Source: Haemophilus pittmaniae (GTDB taxonomy: Bacteria > Pseudomonadota > Gammaproteobacteria > Enterobacterales > Pasteurellaceae). From it: a stretch of DNA of 64,000 nt. The stretch covers positions 1,922,001-1,986,000 of the forward strand of contig NZ_LT906463.1 in the NCBI RefSeq assembly GCF_900186995.1, read 5' to 3'. Below are positions 21,252 through 30,958 of this stretch, piece after piece. Position numbers and translations under genes: made by a program. Position 1 is the stretch's first letter. Every line of letters starts with the position of its first letter. The notes beneath the pieces are model-generated. The model did no database searches. It worked only from the letters and a program-made list of their open reading frames with translations, and was not told where the DNA came from.

Positions 21252-22790
21252 TTAACCTTTTCTAAACATTGCCAACATCCGTTGGGTCACCCGGAAACCA
21301 CCAAAGATATTAATGCTGGCTACCAGAATCGCCACGAAGGCTAAAATATTAATAAAGAAATTACCACCCGGTTGGCTGATTTGTAATAAAGCGCCTACCA
21401 CGATAATCCCGGAGATCGCATTGGTTACCGCCATTAATGGGGTGTGCAAGGCATGGCTCACATTCCAAACCACATAGTAGCCAACGACACAAGCCAATAC
21501 GAATACCGTAAAGTGGGAAAGGAACGCTGCCGGAGCAACGGAAGCCAACCATAAGAATAATGCGCCGACACCCGCCATTATGCCATATTTCACGCGCGGA
21601 TCCGTCGGTTTTTCTTCTTTCTTAGCGGCTTGTGGTGCAGCTTGTGCTGCTTGTTTTGGTTGTGCGGAAACCTGAATTTGTGCCGGTGGAATTTCTTCCC
21701 CATCACGTACCACGGTTACCCCACGTAATACAACATCATCAAAATCGATAGTGATATTGCCGTCTTTTTCTTTACACAACAATTTCAATAAATTCACCAA
21801 ATTGGTGCCGTAAAGTTGTGAAGACTGGGTTGGTAAACGGCTTGGGAAGTCCGTATAGCCGATCACTTTTACTTGATTCTCCGTAGTGATCACTTTACCA
21901 GCTTCGGTATAGGCACAGTTACCACCGGTAGCAGCAGCTAAGTCCACGATCACGGAACCCGGTTTCATGGAATCGACCATTTCTTTGGTGATTAAACGCG
22001 GTGCCGGTTTGCCCGGAATCGCAGCGGTCGTCACGATAATATCCACTTCTTTGGCTTGTTCGGCATAAAGAGCCATTGCACGGCGATTAAATTCTTCCGA
22101 CATAACTTTGGCATAACCATCACCACTACCGCCTTCTTCTTTAAAATCGATTTCCAAGAAAGAAGCACCCATACTTTGCACTTGCTCTTTCACTTCCGGA
22201 CGGGAGTCAAAGGCACGAACGATAGCACCTAAGCTGTTCGCTGCACCGATTGCAGCAAGACCTGCAACACCGGCACCGATGACCAACACTTTGGCCGGTG
22301 GTACTTTACCTGCCGCGGTAATTTGTCCGGTGAAGAAGCTACCGAATGCATTTGCCGCTTCAATAATGGCACGATAACCGGAAATATTTGCCATTGAGCT
22401 TAACGCATCGAGGGATTGTGCACGGGAAATCCGTGGCACGGCATCCATTGCCAACACATTAATTTTCTTGGCGGTTAATTGCGCCATCAATTCCGGATTC
22501 TGTGCGCGCCAAATAAAGCCGACCAAGGTCGCGCCTTCTTTCATTTGGGCTATTTCGTCCGATGTTGGCGGATTCACTTTGAAAATAATATCCGCTTGCC
22601 ACACGTCCTGCGCGGTGCCGATTTTTGCACCGGCATCCAAAAAGGCCTGATCTTCAAAGCTGGCATTAAAACCGGCATCGTGCTCAATCAGCACATCAAA
22701 GCCAAGTTTTAAAATCTGCCCGACGGTTTTCGGCGTTGCCGCAACCCGGTTCTCGCCCGCAAGCAGTTCTTTAGGTACACCAATTAACAT
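21252..22790 (-). CDS. pntA: NAD(P) transhydrogenase subunit alpha
   Basis: NAD-binding subunit; 512 residues. The N-terminal alanine-dehydrogenase-like domain includes [21 protein letters not shown] near residue 169 and the mobile loop [12 protein letters not shown] near 345. A Lys/Ala/Gln-rich linker (about 380-400) leads to four C-terminal helices. This is the E. coli-type arrangement with the membrane part of alpha fused, so no separate pntA2 gene is expected. The upstream stretch 22791-23116 (326 bases) contains the tldD terminator, a copy of the 62-bp element and presumably the pnt promoter. Confidence 0.96.
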   Translation of the reverse strand: MLIGVPKELLAGENRVAATPKTVGQILKLGFDVLIEHDAGFNASFEDQAFLDAGAKIGTAQDVWQADIIFKVNPPTSDEIAQMKEGATLVGFIWRAQNPELMAQLTAKKINVLAMDAVPRISRAQSLDALSSMANISGYRAIIEAANAFGSFFTGQITAAGKVPPAKVLVIGAGVAGLAAIGAANSLGAIVRAFDSRPEVKEQVQSMGASFLEIDFKEEGGSGDGYAKVMSEEFNRRAMALYAEQAKEVDIIVTTAAIPGKPAPRLITKEMVDSMKPGSVIVDLAAATGGNCAYTEAGKVITTENQVKVIGYTDFPSRLPTQSSQLYGTNLVNLLKLLCKEKDGNITIDFDDVVLRGVTVVRDGEEIPPAQIQVSAQPKQAAQAAPQAAKKEEKPTDPRVKYGIMAGVGALFLWLASVAPAAFLSHFTVFVLACVVGYYVVWNVSHALHTPLMAVTNAISGIIVVGALLQISQPGGNFFINILAFVAILVASINIFGGFRVTQRMLAMFRKG

Positions 22791-23008
22791 AGAATGTTTC
22801 CCTCAAGTTGTTGATATTTTAAGCGGTTTACCGCCCCCTGTGACAGAAAGTCAAACGGCCTTAACTCTACCATTGTTCCGTGCGCAATGGGTAACATTTT
22901 TCACTGGTTTTACAAGATTTAGCAATAAATTGAACCAATCATAAACCTAAAAAAATGCACAAAAACAAGAACTTTGTATTTCCAATTAGCAAATTATGGG
23001 CATAAAAA

Positions 23009-23029
23009 AGGCATTTCCATGAAATGCCT
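23009..23029 (-). terminator. tldD terminator
   Basis: AGGCATTTC-cat-GAAATGCCT, perfect 9-base stem followed on the minus strand by six T. It lies 88 bases beyond the tldD stop, on the far side of a 62-bp element. Confidence 0.85.
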
Positions 23030-23055
23030 CGAAATTTAAGATTTTAAAATCATAT

Positions 23056-23117
23056 CTAATAAAATCAATGACTTAGGTGTTGTTTCAGCGAAAACTCTGC
23101 GTTTTCGGAGGGCGTTT
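23056..23117 (+). repeat. 62-bp dispersed element, copy 4
   Basis: CTAATAAAATCAATGACTTA start, GAGGGCGTTT end. The last base of the element is the final base of the tldD stop codon (minus strand). Confidence 0.92.
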
Positions 23118-24565
23118 TAATTGGTCCCGCCCACGGTGATTTCGTCAATTTTTAAGGCTGGCTGTCCTACCCCCACCGGAACACTTTGACCATTTTTACC
23201 GCATACGCCGATGCCTAAATCAATGGAGGTTTCATCGGCCACCATTGAAATCTTTTGCATCACCTCAATACCGCTGCCGATAAGAGTAGCTCCTTTCACC
23301 GGCTTGGTAATTTTGCCTTTTTCAATCAAATAGGCTTCTGCGGTGGAAAATACGAATTTACCGGAAGTGATGTCCACTTGGCCTCCACCAAAATAAGGCG
23401 CATAAATGCCCTGCTCCACGGAAGCGATTAAATCTTCGAAACGACTTTCCCCTGCCAACATGTAGGTGTTCGTCATACGTGGCATCGGTAAATGCGCATA
23501 GGATTCGCGACGGCCATTACCGGTCGGCGCAACGCCCATTAAGCGGGCATTCATTTTATCCTGCATATACCCTTGCAAAATACCGTCTTTAATTAGCACA
23601 TTGCATTGGCTCGGAACCCCTTCATCATCCACTGTCAAAGAACCGCGACGATTCTGTAAAGTCCCGTCATCTACGATGGTGCATAAAGGCGAAGTCACTA
23701 ATTCACCAATTCGACCGGAAAATAAGGAGCTTTCTTTGCGGTTGAAATCGCCTTCCAAACCATGGCCCACAGCCTCATGCAGCAATACTCCCGGCCAGCC
23801 GGCTCCCAGTACCACCGGCATCAAACCGGCCGGAGCGGCCACCGCATTAAGATTGACTAATGCTTGACGTACAGCTTCCTTAGCAAAACCTACCGCGCGC
23901 ATTTCACCCTCTACAACATCGAAGAACCAATCCAATGCAAAACGACCGCCGGCTCCACAGCTACCGCGCTCACGTTTGCCATCTTGTTCCACCAAAACAG
24001 AAATCGATAAACGTACCAATGGACGAATATCCGCCGCTAAAGTGCCATCGGTGGCAGCGACCAATATTTCTTCATAGACCGCACTAAGACTTGCAGAAAC
24101 CCGACTTACTCGCGGATCTTCGGCGCGCGCGGTACGATCGACCAAATATAATAATTCGATTTTTTTCTCTTTACTTAACCCTAATAACGGGTTCAGCGCT
24201 GCATAACGAGGTACGGCCTGCACCGTATGGAAAGCCTGTGGCGCCAATAACTGACCTTGATTGGTTTGCGCAATGCCCTTGGCAGCATCGGCGCATTGCT
24301 GTAATGAAGCTAAATCGATTTGATCGGCATAAGCAAAACCGGTTTTTTCCCCAGATATCGCCCGCACCCCAACGCCACGATCAATATGAAAACCGCCTTC
24401 CTTAATAATTCCATCTTCCAATACCCAGCTTTCATCTTGGCTTAACTGAAAATACAAATCGGCATAATCAATCGCCCGATGGGACATACGATCAAAAATA
24501 TTAGATAAATCTCGTTGCACTAAATGACTTGGTGCCAACAGACTGTCTGAAACTTGCTTTAACAT
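23117..24565 (-). CDS. tldD: Metalloprotease TldD
   Basis: Forms the TldD/TldE zinc protease that degrades unstructured peptides and matures some microcins. The product is 482 residues from ATG 24565, which has a GGAG site and aligns with the E. coli start; six extra codons to 24583 are not family sequence. The HExxxH zinc motif is in [14 protein letters not shown] near residue 262, and the active-site region [12 protein letters not shown] is present. tldE (pmbA) is not in this window. The stop codon touches copy 4 of the 62-bp element. Confidence 0.96.
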   Translation of the reverse strand: MLKQVSDSLLAPSHLVQRDLSNIFDRMSHRAIDYADLYFQLSQDESWVLEDGIIKEGGFHIDRGVGVRAISGEKTGFAYADQIDLASLQQCADAAKGIAQTNQGQLLAPQAFHTVQAVPRYAALNPLLGLSKEKKIELLYLVDRTARAEDPRVSRVSASLSAVYEEILVAATDGTLAADIRPLVRLSISVLVEQDGKRERGSCGAGGRFALDWFFDVVEGEMRAVGFAKEAVRQALVNLNAVAAPAGLMPVVLGAGWPGVLLHEAVGHGLEGDFNRKESSLFSGRIGELVTSPLCTIVDDGTLQNRRGSLTVDDEGVPSQCNVLIKDGILQGYMQDKMNARLMGVAPTGNGRRESYAHLPMPRMTNTYMLAGESRFEDLIASVEQGIYAPYFGGGQVDITSGKFVFSTAEAYLIEKGKITKPVKGATLIGSGIEVMQKISMVADETSIDLGIGVCGKNGQSVPVGVGQPALKIDEITVGGTN

Positions 24566-24601
24566 TTGTTCTCCGAAATTCATAAATGCTGTGTATTTTT
24601 C

Positions 24602-25447
24602 CTAAAGGTTATCCAAGCCGAATTGATATAAGGCATTTTTCTTATAACCATAAAGTTCCGCTACAATCGCTGCTGCTTTTTTAAGTGGTAATTCCTGTGA
24701 AATTAAGCGGAGAGCTTTAATTGCCTGAGCAGAAAACTCCGCTTCTTTATCCAACTTCGCTTTTCCCTCAACAATCACGACCATTTCACCTTTGGTTCGA
24801 TTAGCATCTTCGCTTAGCCATTGGCGTAGAGTAATCAATCGATCACCTACTATAGTTTCCCAGGTTTTAGTAATTTCACGAGCAAGCACCACATAGCGAT
24901 CTTCTCCCAATACCTCTTGCATATCGGCAAGGGTTTCTAAAATGCGGTGGGTCGATTCGTAAAAAATTAAGGTACGTTCTTCCTCGAGCAAACTTTCCAA
25001 TTTATCTTTGCGCGCTTTGCTTTTCGCCGGTAAAAATCCCTCGAAGCAGAAACGATCGGAAGCTATACCTGAAGCACAGAGCGCGGTTATCGCTGCACAA
25101 GCCCCCGGTAAAGGCACCACTTTAATCCCCGCTTCACGACATTGGCGCACCAAATGAAACCCCGGATCGCTGATTAACGGTGTACCGGCATCGGAAATCA
25201 GAGCGATATGGGTTCCATTTTTAAGTTTTTCCACTAATACTTGGGCTTTTTCTTGTTCATTATGATCATGTAGTGCAAAAAACGGTTTCTTAATGCCGTA
25301 ATGACTCAACAATAGACCGCTATGTCGGGTATCTTCAGCAGCAATTAAATCCACCTCCGCAAAGGTTTGTAGTGCCCGTTGAGTAATGTCCGAAAGGTTG
25401 CCAATGGGGGTGGCAACTATATATAAAATTCCGCTTAAATCATTCAT
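24602..25447 (-). CDS. rsmI: 16S rRNA (cytidine-1402-2'-O) methyltransferase
   Basis: SAM-dependent enzyme making the 2'-O-methyl of C1402 in the decoding centre. The 281-residue tetrapyrrole-methylase fold protein carries [17 protein letters not shown] at the N-terminus, [11 protein letters not shown], and [14 protein letters not shown], all diagnostic. It is divergent from lpoA with 69 bases between start codons, so the two promoters must overlap or lie face to face. Confidence 0.96.
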   Translation of the reverse strand: MNDLSGILYIVATPIGNLSDITQRALQTFAEVDLIAAEDTRHSGLLLSHYGIKKPFFALHDHNEQEKAQVLVEKLKNGTHIALISDAGTPLISDPGFHLVRQCREAGIKVVPLPGACAAITALCASGIASDRFCFEGFLPAKSKARKDKLESLLEEERTLIFYESTHRILETLADMQEVLGEDRYVVLAREITKTWETIVGDRLITLRQWLSEDANRTKGEMVVIVEGKAKLDKEAEFSAQAIKALRLISQELPLKKAAAIVAELYGYKKNALYQFGLDNL

Positions 25448-25516
25448 TTTTGTTTGCTTTTGAAGTTCGAGATAAGTAAGATCCGCCCGTTATTGTGTCT
25501 TCTATGGAGCGAAAAG

Positions 25517-27232
25517 ATGTCTATTCTATTACAAGGCTCGCGTTTTAAAAAACGTTTAATGCCGATTTTATTGTCCGTTGCGTTAGCGGGCTGTTCCAAT
25601 CTTTTTGGTAGCAGTTTTACCGAAACTCTCCAACGCGATGCCAATGCCAGTTCTGAGTTTTACATGAATAAACTCGAACAGGCACAAGATGCTGAAGATA
25701 AACAAACCTATAAATTACTCGCAGCCCGTGTCTTGATCGATGAAAACAAAATTGCGCAATCGGAAGCCCTACTTGGTGAATTGGGTGAATTAAACGATAA
25801 GCAAAAATTAGATAAAACCTTGATCGATGCCCGCATTGCTGCCTCTAAAGGCGATAGTAATCAAGTCACCATGCTACTAAACAGTTTGGATTTGAGTAAA
25901 CTGAGCCCATCACAAAAATCCCGCTATTTTGAAGCGCAAGCCATTGCAGCAGAAAAGAGCGGAGATAACCTTGGGGCTGTTAAAGCTCGTATCAGAATGG
26001 ATGAAAATCTAACCGATGTACAGCGCCGTCAAGCCAACGTGGATAAAAGTTGGAGTCTATTACGCGCAACTAATAGTGGCGTGATCAATAATGCTTCTGA
26101 TGAGGGTAGCCCGGCATTAGGGGGCTGGTTAACCCTAATCAAAGCCTACAACGACAACATCAATCAACCAATGCAATTAAGCCAAGCGCTCCAAAATTGG
26201 AAAGCTGCCTATCCAAACCATTCTGCGGCAACCCTATTCCCGAAAGAATTGCAAAGCTTATTGAATTTCCAACAAACTAACCTGGCGCAAATCGGTTTAT
26301 TACTTCCACTCAGCGGCGATGGTTCTATTTTAGGTACCACTATTCAATCCGGTTTTAACGATGCCAAAGGTTCTTCAACCTTACCGGTACAAATTTTTGA
26401 TACCTCTAACACTACTGTAGATGAAATCGTTGCACAAGCTAAAGCGGCCGGAATTAAAGCCTTAGTGGGTCCGTTATTGAAACAAAATGTCGATACGGTA
26501 ATGAACAATGCTGCCAATTTGCAAGGAATTGACGTACTGACCTTGAATACCACACAAAATCCTCGTGCAATAAACCAAATGTGTTATTACGGTCTTGCAC
26601 CGGAAGATGAAGCGCAATCCGCTGCGAATAAAATGTGGCAGGACGGTGTACGCAACCCAGTCGTAGCAATGCCGCAAAACGAATTAGGACAACGTGTGGG
26701 TAATGCCTTTAACGTTCGTTGGCAACAACTTTCCGGTAATGATGCAAATGTCCGTTACTATAACCTCACTGCGGATGTGCCTTACTTCGTACAAGGTAGC
26801 AGCGCACCAGCCATTTACCTTATTGCTTCGCCAAGTGAAGCGGAGGAAATCAAAGGCTATTTGGATCAAAGTACACCAAACAGCAAAATTTACGCCAGTT
26901 CCCGAATCAATGCTGCGGCTAATGGTGAAGAATTTGCTAGCAAAATGAATGGCGTGCAATTCAGCGATATTCCATTCTTCAAACAGGCAGATTCCGAGCA
27001 ATATCAAAAAATTGCCAGCTCCACGGGTGGTGAATACCAATTGATGCGTCTTTATGCGATGGGTGCTGATGCTTGGCTGATGATCAACCATTTCAACGAG
27101 TTACGCCAAGTGCCGGGCTATCGTCTGAGCGGTTTAACCGGGGTATTAAGTGCCGGTCCTAACTGTAATATCGAACGTGATATGACTTGGTTCCAATACC
27201 AAGACGGCAAAGCGGTGGCGATAGCTAACTAA
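25517..27232 (+). CDS. lpoA: Outer-membrane lipoprotein LpoA, activator of penicillin-binding protein 1a
   Basis: Spans the periplasm from the outer membrane to stimulate PBP1a peptidoglycan synthesis. Starting at ATG 25517, the 571-residue product has a lipoprotein signal ending LAGC-SN; codons upstream of this ATG would bury the signal. A TPR-rich N-domain (to about 250) is followed by a periplasmic-binding-like C-domain ([22 protein letters not shown] on). Length and order match the H. influenzae protein. yraN follows with TAATG overlap. Confidence 0.95.
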   Translation: MSILLQGSRFKKRLMPILLSVALAGCSNLFGSSFTETLQRDANASSEFYMNKLEQAQDAEDKQTYKLLAARVLIDENKIAQSEALLGELGELNDKQKLDKTLIDARIAASKGDSNQVTMLLNSLDLSKLSPSQKSRYFEAQAIAAEKSGDNLGAVKARIRMDENLTDVQRRQANVDKSWSLLRATNSGVINNASDEGSPALGGWLTLIKAYNDNINQPMQLSQALQNWKAAYPNHSAATLFPKELQSLLNFQQTNLAQIGLLLPLSGDGSILGTTIQSGFNDAKGSSTLPVQIFDTSNTTVDEIVAQAKAAGIKALVGPLLKQNVDTVMNNAANLQGIDVLTLNTTQNPRAINQMCYYGLAPEDEAQSAANKMWQDGVRNPVVAMPQNELGQRVGNAFNVRWQQLSGNDANVRYYNLTADVPYFVQGSSAPAIYLIASPSEAEEIKGYLDQSTPNSKIYASSRINAAANGEEFASKMNGVQFSDIPFFKQADSEQYQKIASSTGGEYQLMRLYAMGADAWLMINHFNELRQVPGYRLSGLTGVLSAGPNCNIERDMTWFQYQDGKAVAIAN

Positions 27233-27594
27233 TGTTTTCGCCGAAACGCCTACAAGGGGCGGGTTTTGAACATCAAGCCCGCCTTTTTTTACAAGCGCAA
27301 GGCCTGCGCTTTGTAGCCGCTAATCAAAATTTTAAATGCGGTGAATTGGATCTCATTATGCAGGATGGCTCAACCCTAGTGTTTGTGGAAGTCCGCCAAC
27401 GTAGTAATGATGCCTTTGGTTCTGCCGTCGAAAGCGTTGATCGCCGCAAACAGCAAAAATGGCTGGATGCAGCTGCACTTTGGCTGGCTGCACAAGGTTT
27501 AAGTCTGGAAGACACCGATTGTCGTTTTGATTTGGTTGCATTCGGCAAAACCGCTGATGATATTCAGTGGTTCCCTAATTTCCTCGATGAATAA
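27232..27594 (+). CDS. yraN: YraN family predicted nuclease-fold protein (UPF0102)
   Basis: A 120-residue protein of the YraN family, with the endonuclease-like core [40 protein letters not shown]: the E...D...EVR pattern resembles restriction-nuclease folds and Holliday-junction resolvases. No activity has been firmly shown for the family. The ATG overlaps the lpoA stop by one base. Confidence 0.9.
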   Translation: MFSPKRLQGAGFEHQARLFLQAQGLRFVAANQNFKCGELDLIMQDGSTLVFVEVRQRSNDAFGSAVESVDRRKQQKWLDAAALWLAAQGLSLEDTDCRFDLVAFGKTADDIQWFPNFLDE

Positions 27595-27605
27595 GCACTT
27601 CTGAT

Positions 27606-28190
27606 ATGTTACAAAAAGTTAAAGATATTTATAGCGAAAGCATTCAAATTCAAATTTCCGCTTCCAGTTTATTATCCGAAAATATCGCCAATGCGGCACA
27701 AATGGTCATGCAATGCCTGCTTAGCGGACATAAAGTGATTGCCTGTGGTAGTGGCCGTTCCCATGCCAATGCGCAATTATTAGTTGCGAATCTACTCAAT
27801 CGCTATGACTTAGCCCGTCCTAGTTTTCCTTCTGTGTTATTGGATCTCAACGGCGCTATTGGTAATGCGTTGATTTTTGAGAAAGCACGGGAAACGCTTT
27901 ATCAACACCAATTTAATGCCATAGCCTGCCCAGGTGATTTATTGTTGGCCTTTGCGCCGTTAGGCAGTGAAAAAACCGTATTAAATGTGATTGAAAATGC
28001 TGTGGAAAAAGAATTGCGGGTGGTCGCACTAACCGGCGCTAATAACGATACAATTCAAGGCATTTTAGCCGCTGAGGACCTCCAGATCGCCGTGCCGGCA
28101 ACAAAGGAAAGCCGTATTTTGGAAAATCATTTGTTTGTGATCAACGCGTTGTGCGAATTGGTTGACCTCAGCCTATTTCCCAGCGCTTGA
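27606..28190 (+). CDS. diaA: DnaA initiator-associating protein DiaA (SIS domain)
   Basis: A 194-residue phosphosugar-isomerase-fold protein whose E. coli homologue tetramerises and promotes DnaA assembly at oriC. The SIS motif ACGSGRSHANAQLLVANLLNR (residues 46-66) and LENHLFVINALCELVD C-terminus are typical. It could be confused with the heptose isomerase GmhA, but the order lpoA-yraN-diaA-dolP decides for DiaA. It starts 11 bases after yraN. Confidence 0.9.
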   Translation: MLQKVKDIYSESIQIQISASSLLSENIANAAQMVMQCLLSGHKVIACGSGRSHANAQLLVANLLNRYDLARPSFPSVLLDLNGAIGNALIFEKARETLYQHQFNAIACPGDLLLAFAPLGSEKTVLNVIENAVEKELRVVALTGANNDTIQGILAAEDLQIAVPATKESRILENHLFVINALCELVDLSLFPSA

Positions 28191-28247
28191 CAGCTAAAGC
28201 CTTTATCTGCAGACTATGAGCCGTTTTCATCTAAAAAGGAGCATTGA

Positions 28248-28829
28248 ATGAAAAGCAACAAACTAAAAAAACTCGCCTTTATCATCGGCGCCTCCATCGC
28301 TCTACAGGGCTGTGTGGCGGCAGTGTTAGGCGGTGCTGCAGTGGGCACTAAAGTTGCCACCGATCCACGTACCACCGGCACCCAATTGGATGATGAAACC
28401 CTAGAAATGCGGGTAGAAAATGCCGTTGAAAAAGATCAACAAGTAAAATCCGAAGGGCGCGTGAATGCCGTATCCTACAGCAAACGTATCCTCTTAATCG
28501 GCCAAGTACCAAGCGAAACCGCTAAAGAAACCGCCGGTAGTCTAGCCAAAGGCGTCGATGGAGTGAAAGAGGTTTACAACGAATTACGCGTTGGCCCGAA
28601 AGTAACCATTGGCCAAATCAGTAAAGACAGCTGGATCACCACGCAAGTGAAATCCAAACTCTTTGTTGGGAATAACGTTAAAGCTACCGATGTAAAAGTG
28701 ATTACGGAAAACAATGAAGTCTTCTTACTGGGTGATGTCACCCAAAGTCAAGGGGATGCTGCTGCAGAAATCGCAAGCAAAATCGGCGGTGTGCAAAAAG
28801 TTGTTAAAGTATTTAACTACCTCCACTAA
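28248..28829 (+). CDS. dolP: BON-domain outer-membrane lipoprotein DolP
   Basis: Division- and outer-membrane-associated lipoprotein (formerly YraP) that supports envelope integrity. The 193-residue product has a lipobox LQGC near residue 22, then two BON domains: about 47-115 (ILLIGQVPSETAKETA) and about 123-193 (VFLLGDVTQSQGDAAAEIA). An AAGGAG site precedes the start. Confidence 0.94.
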   Translation: MKSNKLKKLAFIIGASIALQGCVAAVLGGAAVGTKVATDPRTTGTQLDDETLEMRVENAVEKDQQVKSEGRVNAVSYSKRILLIGQVPSETAKETAGSLAKGVDGVKEVYNELRVGPKVTIGQISKDSWITTQVKSKLFVGNNVKATDVKVITENNEVFLLGDVTQSQGDAAAEIASKIGGVQKVVKVFNYLH

Positions 28830-28840
28830 TTTCATGCATG

Positions 28841-28877
28841 AAAAAACGGCTGACACCAAAATGTCAGCCGTTTTTTT
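28841..28877 (+). terminator. dolP terminator
   Basis: AAAAAACGGCTGACA-ccaaaa-TGTCAGCCGTTTTTTT, a strong bidirectional stem with A and T tracts, 12 bases after the dolP stop. Confidence 0.93.
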
Positions 28878-28893
28878 GTTTTTTCAACCAACT

Positions 28894-28955
28894 CTAATAA
28901 AATCAATAACTTAGAGTTTATTTTAGGTAAAACTTAGTTTTCTATAGGGGCGTTT
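28894..28955 (+). repeat. 62-bp dispersed element, copy 5
   Basis: CTAATAAAATCAATAACTTA start and TAGGGGCGTTT end. It overlaps the last 22 bases of the binding-protein gene, supplying its stop codon and last few residues (APIEN). Confidence 0.92.
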
Positions 28956-30487
28956 CCCGTGACCTGTCGGAATAAATCCTTGCTATAAATAACGCCTACC
29001 GGATTCTTCTCTACACCACCGAGATCCGGCGCAATATCCACTGCTTCCGTATATTGGAATAGTGGCAATAGCAGATTTTGATTTTGAATATGCGCGCTCA
29101 ATTGTAGATAAAGTGCTGCCTGCTCACTTTCCGAGGTACTTTTTAAGGCCTGCTCAAATAGACGATCATAGTCCTTATCGGCATAACCGCTTTTATTATC
29201 CGGACTATGCGAATAAAACAGTGACAAAAATGCCATCGGATGATGAAAATCGGCACACCAGCCGGAGCGAATCAACTGAAACTCTCCCGCCACACGTTTT
29301 TCCTGTAGCTGCGGCCAATCAACGCTTTGTGCACTCACCCGCAACATATCCGATTGCGCCAAGCTACGAGTTAAGCGATTGGCTATTTGTTGATGCAAGG
29401 GGCGATTGTCATACAGAATATGCAGCTGTAGCGGATGATGCTCATCAATTTTTTGCTGTGCTAATAACTGCTCTGCGACCACCGGCTCCCATTGCGAATC
29501 CTGCCCATTGAGCATCGCTTTTGGTAAAAAATAAGAACTAGCAATAGCGTGTGGCATTTCGTTATCGGTGATAGAACGCACCGAAATTAATGAAGCAATG
29601 GCTTTGCGTACAGCGGCATTTTGTAGGCGCGGATCACGCAAATTGAATTCATAAAAATAACTACACAGCTTTGGAAAATATTGCACGTTGTCCGCAGGTT
29701 GTGGCGGAGCAAAGAAAATATCCGCCCGCTCTGAATTACTTGAGGAAAGATAATCTACTTGGGCGAAGTGGCCTTTTTGTAAATCATAATAATATGGATT
29801 TTTTACTAAATGAACGCCCTTTTCATCCACCGATTGTTGTAGATAGGCACCGTTAATCTGTAACTCTCCTTTTTCGTCAAGAACATGTGGCAATAAAATC
29901 GCGTGAGCTAACATAGCCGGCAAATAAGGTGTTGGTTTATCCAATTGAAAAATCAGCGTACGTTCATCCGGTGCGCTAATTTGTAATTGTTCGGGAGGCA
30001 TTTGCCCACTTAAAACGGCCTGCGCATTGCCCAAGTTCATGTAGGCTAAATATTGCTTAAGCGGCGTATCGGAAATGGCTAAAGCCTGAAAGCTTTGCAC
30101 CAATTCAGCTGCAGTTAAAGGCGCACCGTTGGCCCAATGCAAATTTTCCCGTAAATTAAACCGCCATAATTTATTGTCTTGGGTTTGCCAACTTTCAGCC
30201 AATCCACCAATGACCTTACCGGCCGGATCATAAATAGTGAGGCCTTCCAGTAAATCACGCACTAATGCCTGTTGTTCCTCATTTTCCAAACGCCACGGAT
30301 CCGCCACCAGCGCGCCATTCACGCGACGGGTTAAACGAGAATAAGCATTTTCCTGCGTTGGTGTAGGAGCTTCAGTTTGCATCCCATTTTGTGCCGATGA
30401 GGTTTTCGGCGGGCTGTTAAGTTTGTCACAGCCGCCAAGCAACAGACAACCAAGCAAGGCGGTCAGCCCCAGGGTTGAATTACGCAT
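28934..30487 (-). CDS. Family-5 extracellular solute-binding lipoprotein (oligopeptide type)
   Basis: A 517-residue substrate-binding protein of the DppA/OppA/SapA family with a lipobox LGGC near residue 20, so it is membrane-anchored. Family features include LVRDLLEGLTIYDPAGKVIGGLAESW, NLRENLHWANGAPLTAAEL and a late GWCADFHHPMAFL. No permease or ATPase genes are beside it, so it either shares another transporter or acts alone. The start overlaps the ybaN-like stop by 8 bases. Its last codons lie inside a copy of the 62-bp element, so its C-terminus has been reshaped by the repeat. Confidence 0.88.
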   Translation of the reverse strand: MRNSTLGLTALLGCLLLGGCDKLNSPPKTSSAQNGMQTEAPTPTQENAYSRLTRRVNGALVADPWRLENEEQQALVRDLLEGLTIYDPAGKVIGGLAESWQTQDNKLWRFNLRENLHWANGAPLTAAELVQSFQALAISDTPLKQYLAYMNLGNAQAVLSGQMPPEQLQISAPDERTLIFQLDKPTPYLPAMLAHAILLPHVLDEKGELQINGAYLQQSVDEKGVHLVKNPYYYDLQKGHFAQVDYLSSSNSERADIFFAPPQPADNVQYFPKLCSYFYEFNLRDPRLQNAAVRKAIASLISVRSITDNEMPHAIASSYFLPKAMLNGQDSQWEPVVAEQLLAQQKIDEHHPLQLHILYDNRPLHQQIANRLTRSLAQSDMLRVSAQSVDWPQLQEKRVAGEFQLIRSGWCADFHHPMAFLSLFYSHSPDNKSGYADKDYDRLFEQALKSTSESEQAALYLQLSAHIQNQNLLLPLFQYTEAVDIAPDLGGVEKNPVGVIYSKDLFRQVTGNAPIEN

Positions 30488-30842
30488 CTTCGGTTTTTAC
30501 CCAGAATAAGAAGAACCAATATTTAATCAGGATCACCATAATAATCAACACTCGCCCCAGCATGCTCGGTGTCATATAAAAACCGATAAGCAACATTGTT
30601 GAAGCAAAGGATAAAATCGCGATTTTACTTTTTTTACTCAAGGAACGGCGCTCATGGAAGGATTGTAAGTGTTTACGATACAATTCTGTTTGTAAAAACC
30701 ATTGTTCCAAACGGCTTGAACCTTTAGCGAATAAGAAAAGGGTGAGTAATAAAAAAGGCGTGGTTGGTAAAATCGGTAGAAAAATGCCGATAATCCCGAG
30801 GGCAAGGGAAATAAATCCTAATAAAACATAAAGGTATTTCAT
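30480..30842 (-). CDS. ybaN: YbaN family inner-membrane protein (DUF454)
   Basis: A 120-residue membrane protein starting MKYLYVLLGFISLALGIIGIFLPILPTTPFLLLTLFLFAKGS, the DUF454 signature, with a second hydrophobic region at about 73-115. The family's function is unknown. Its stop overlaps the start of the binding lipoprotein, implying co-translation. Confidence 0.88.
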   Translation of the reverse strand: MKYLYVLLGFISLALGIIGIFLPILPTTPFLLLTLFLFAKGSSRLEQWFLQTELYRKHLQSFHERRSLSKKSKIAILSFASTMLLIGFYMTPSMLGRVLIIMVILIKYWFFLFWVKTEDA

Positions 30843-30958
30843 AAAGTATCCAAATAGTTAACCACGGCTCATTCTACCGATTTTTTAGATTTTTTCACCT
30901 TGATATTATAGAATTCGGCGTCATCTAATTGAGACTTATTAGCAAACAAGGAAACTTT

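Noticed and set aside
26684..27091. A 135-codon open frame antisense to lpoA
   Set aside because: It mirrors a well-conserved gene on the other strand, has no ribosome site and no recognisable domain.
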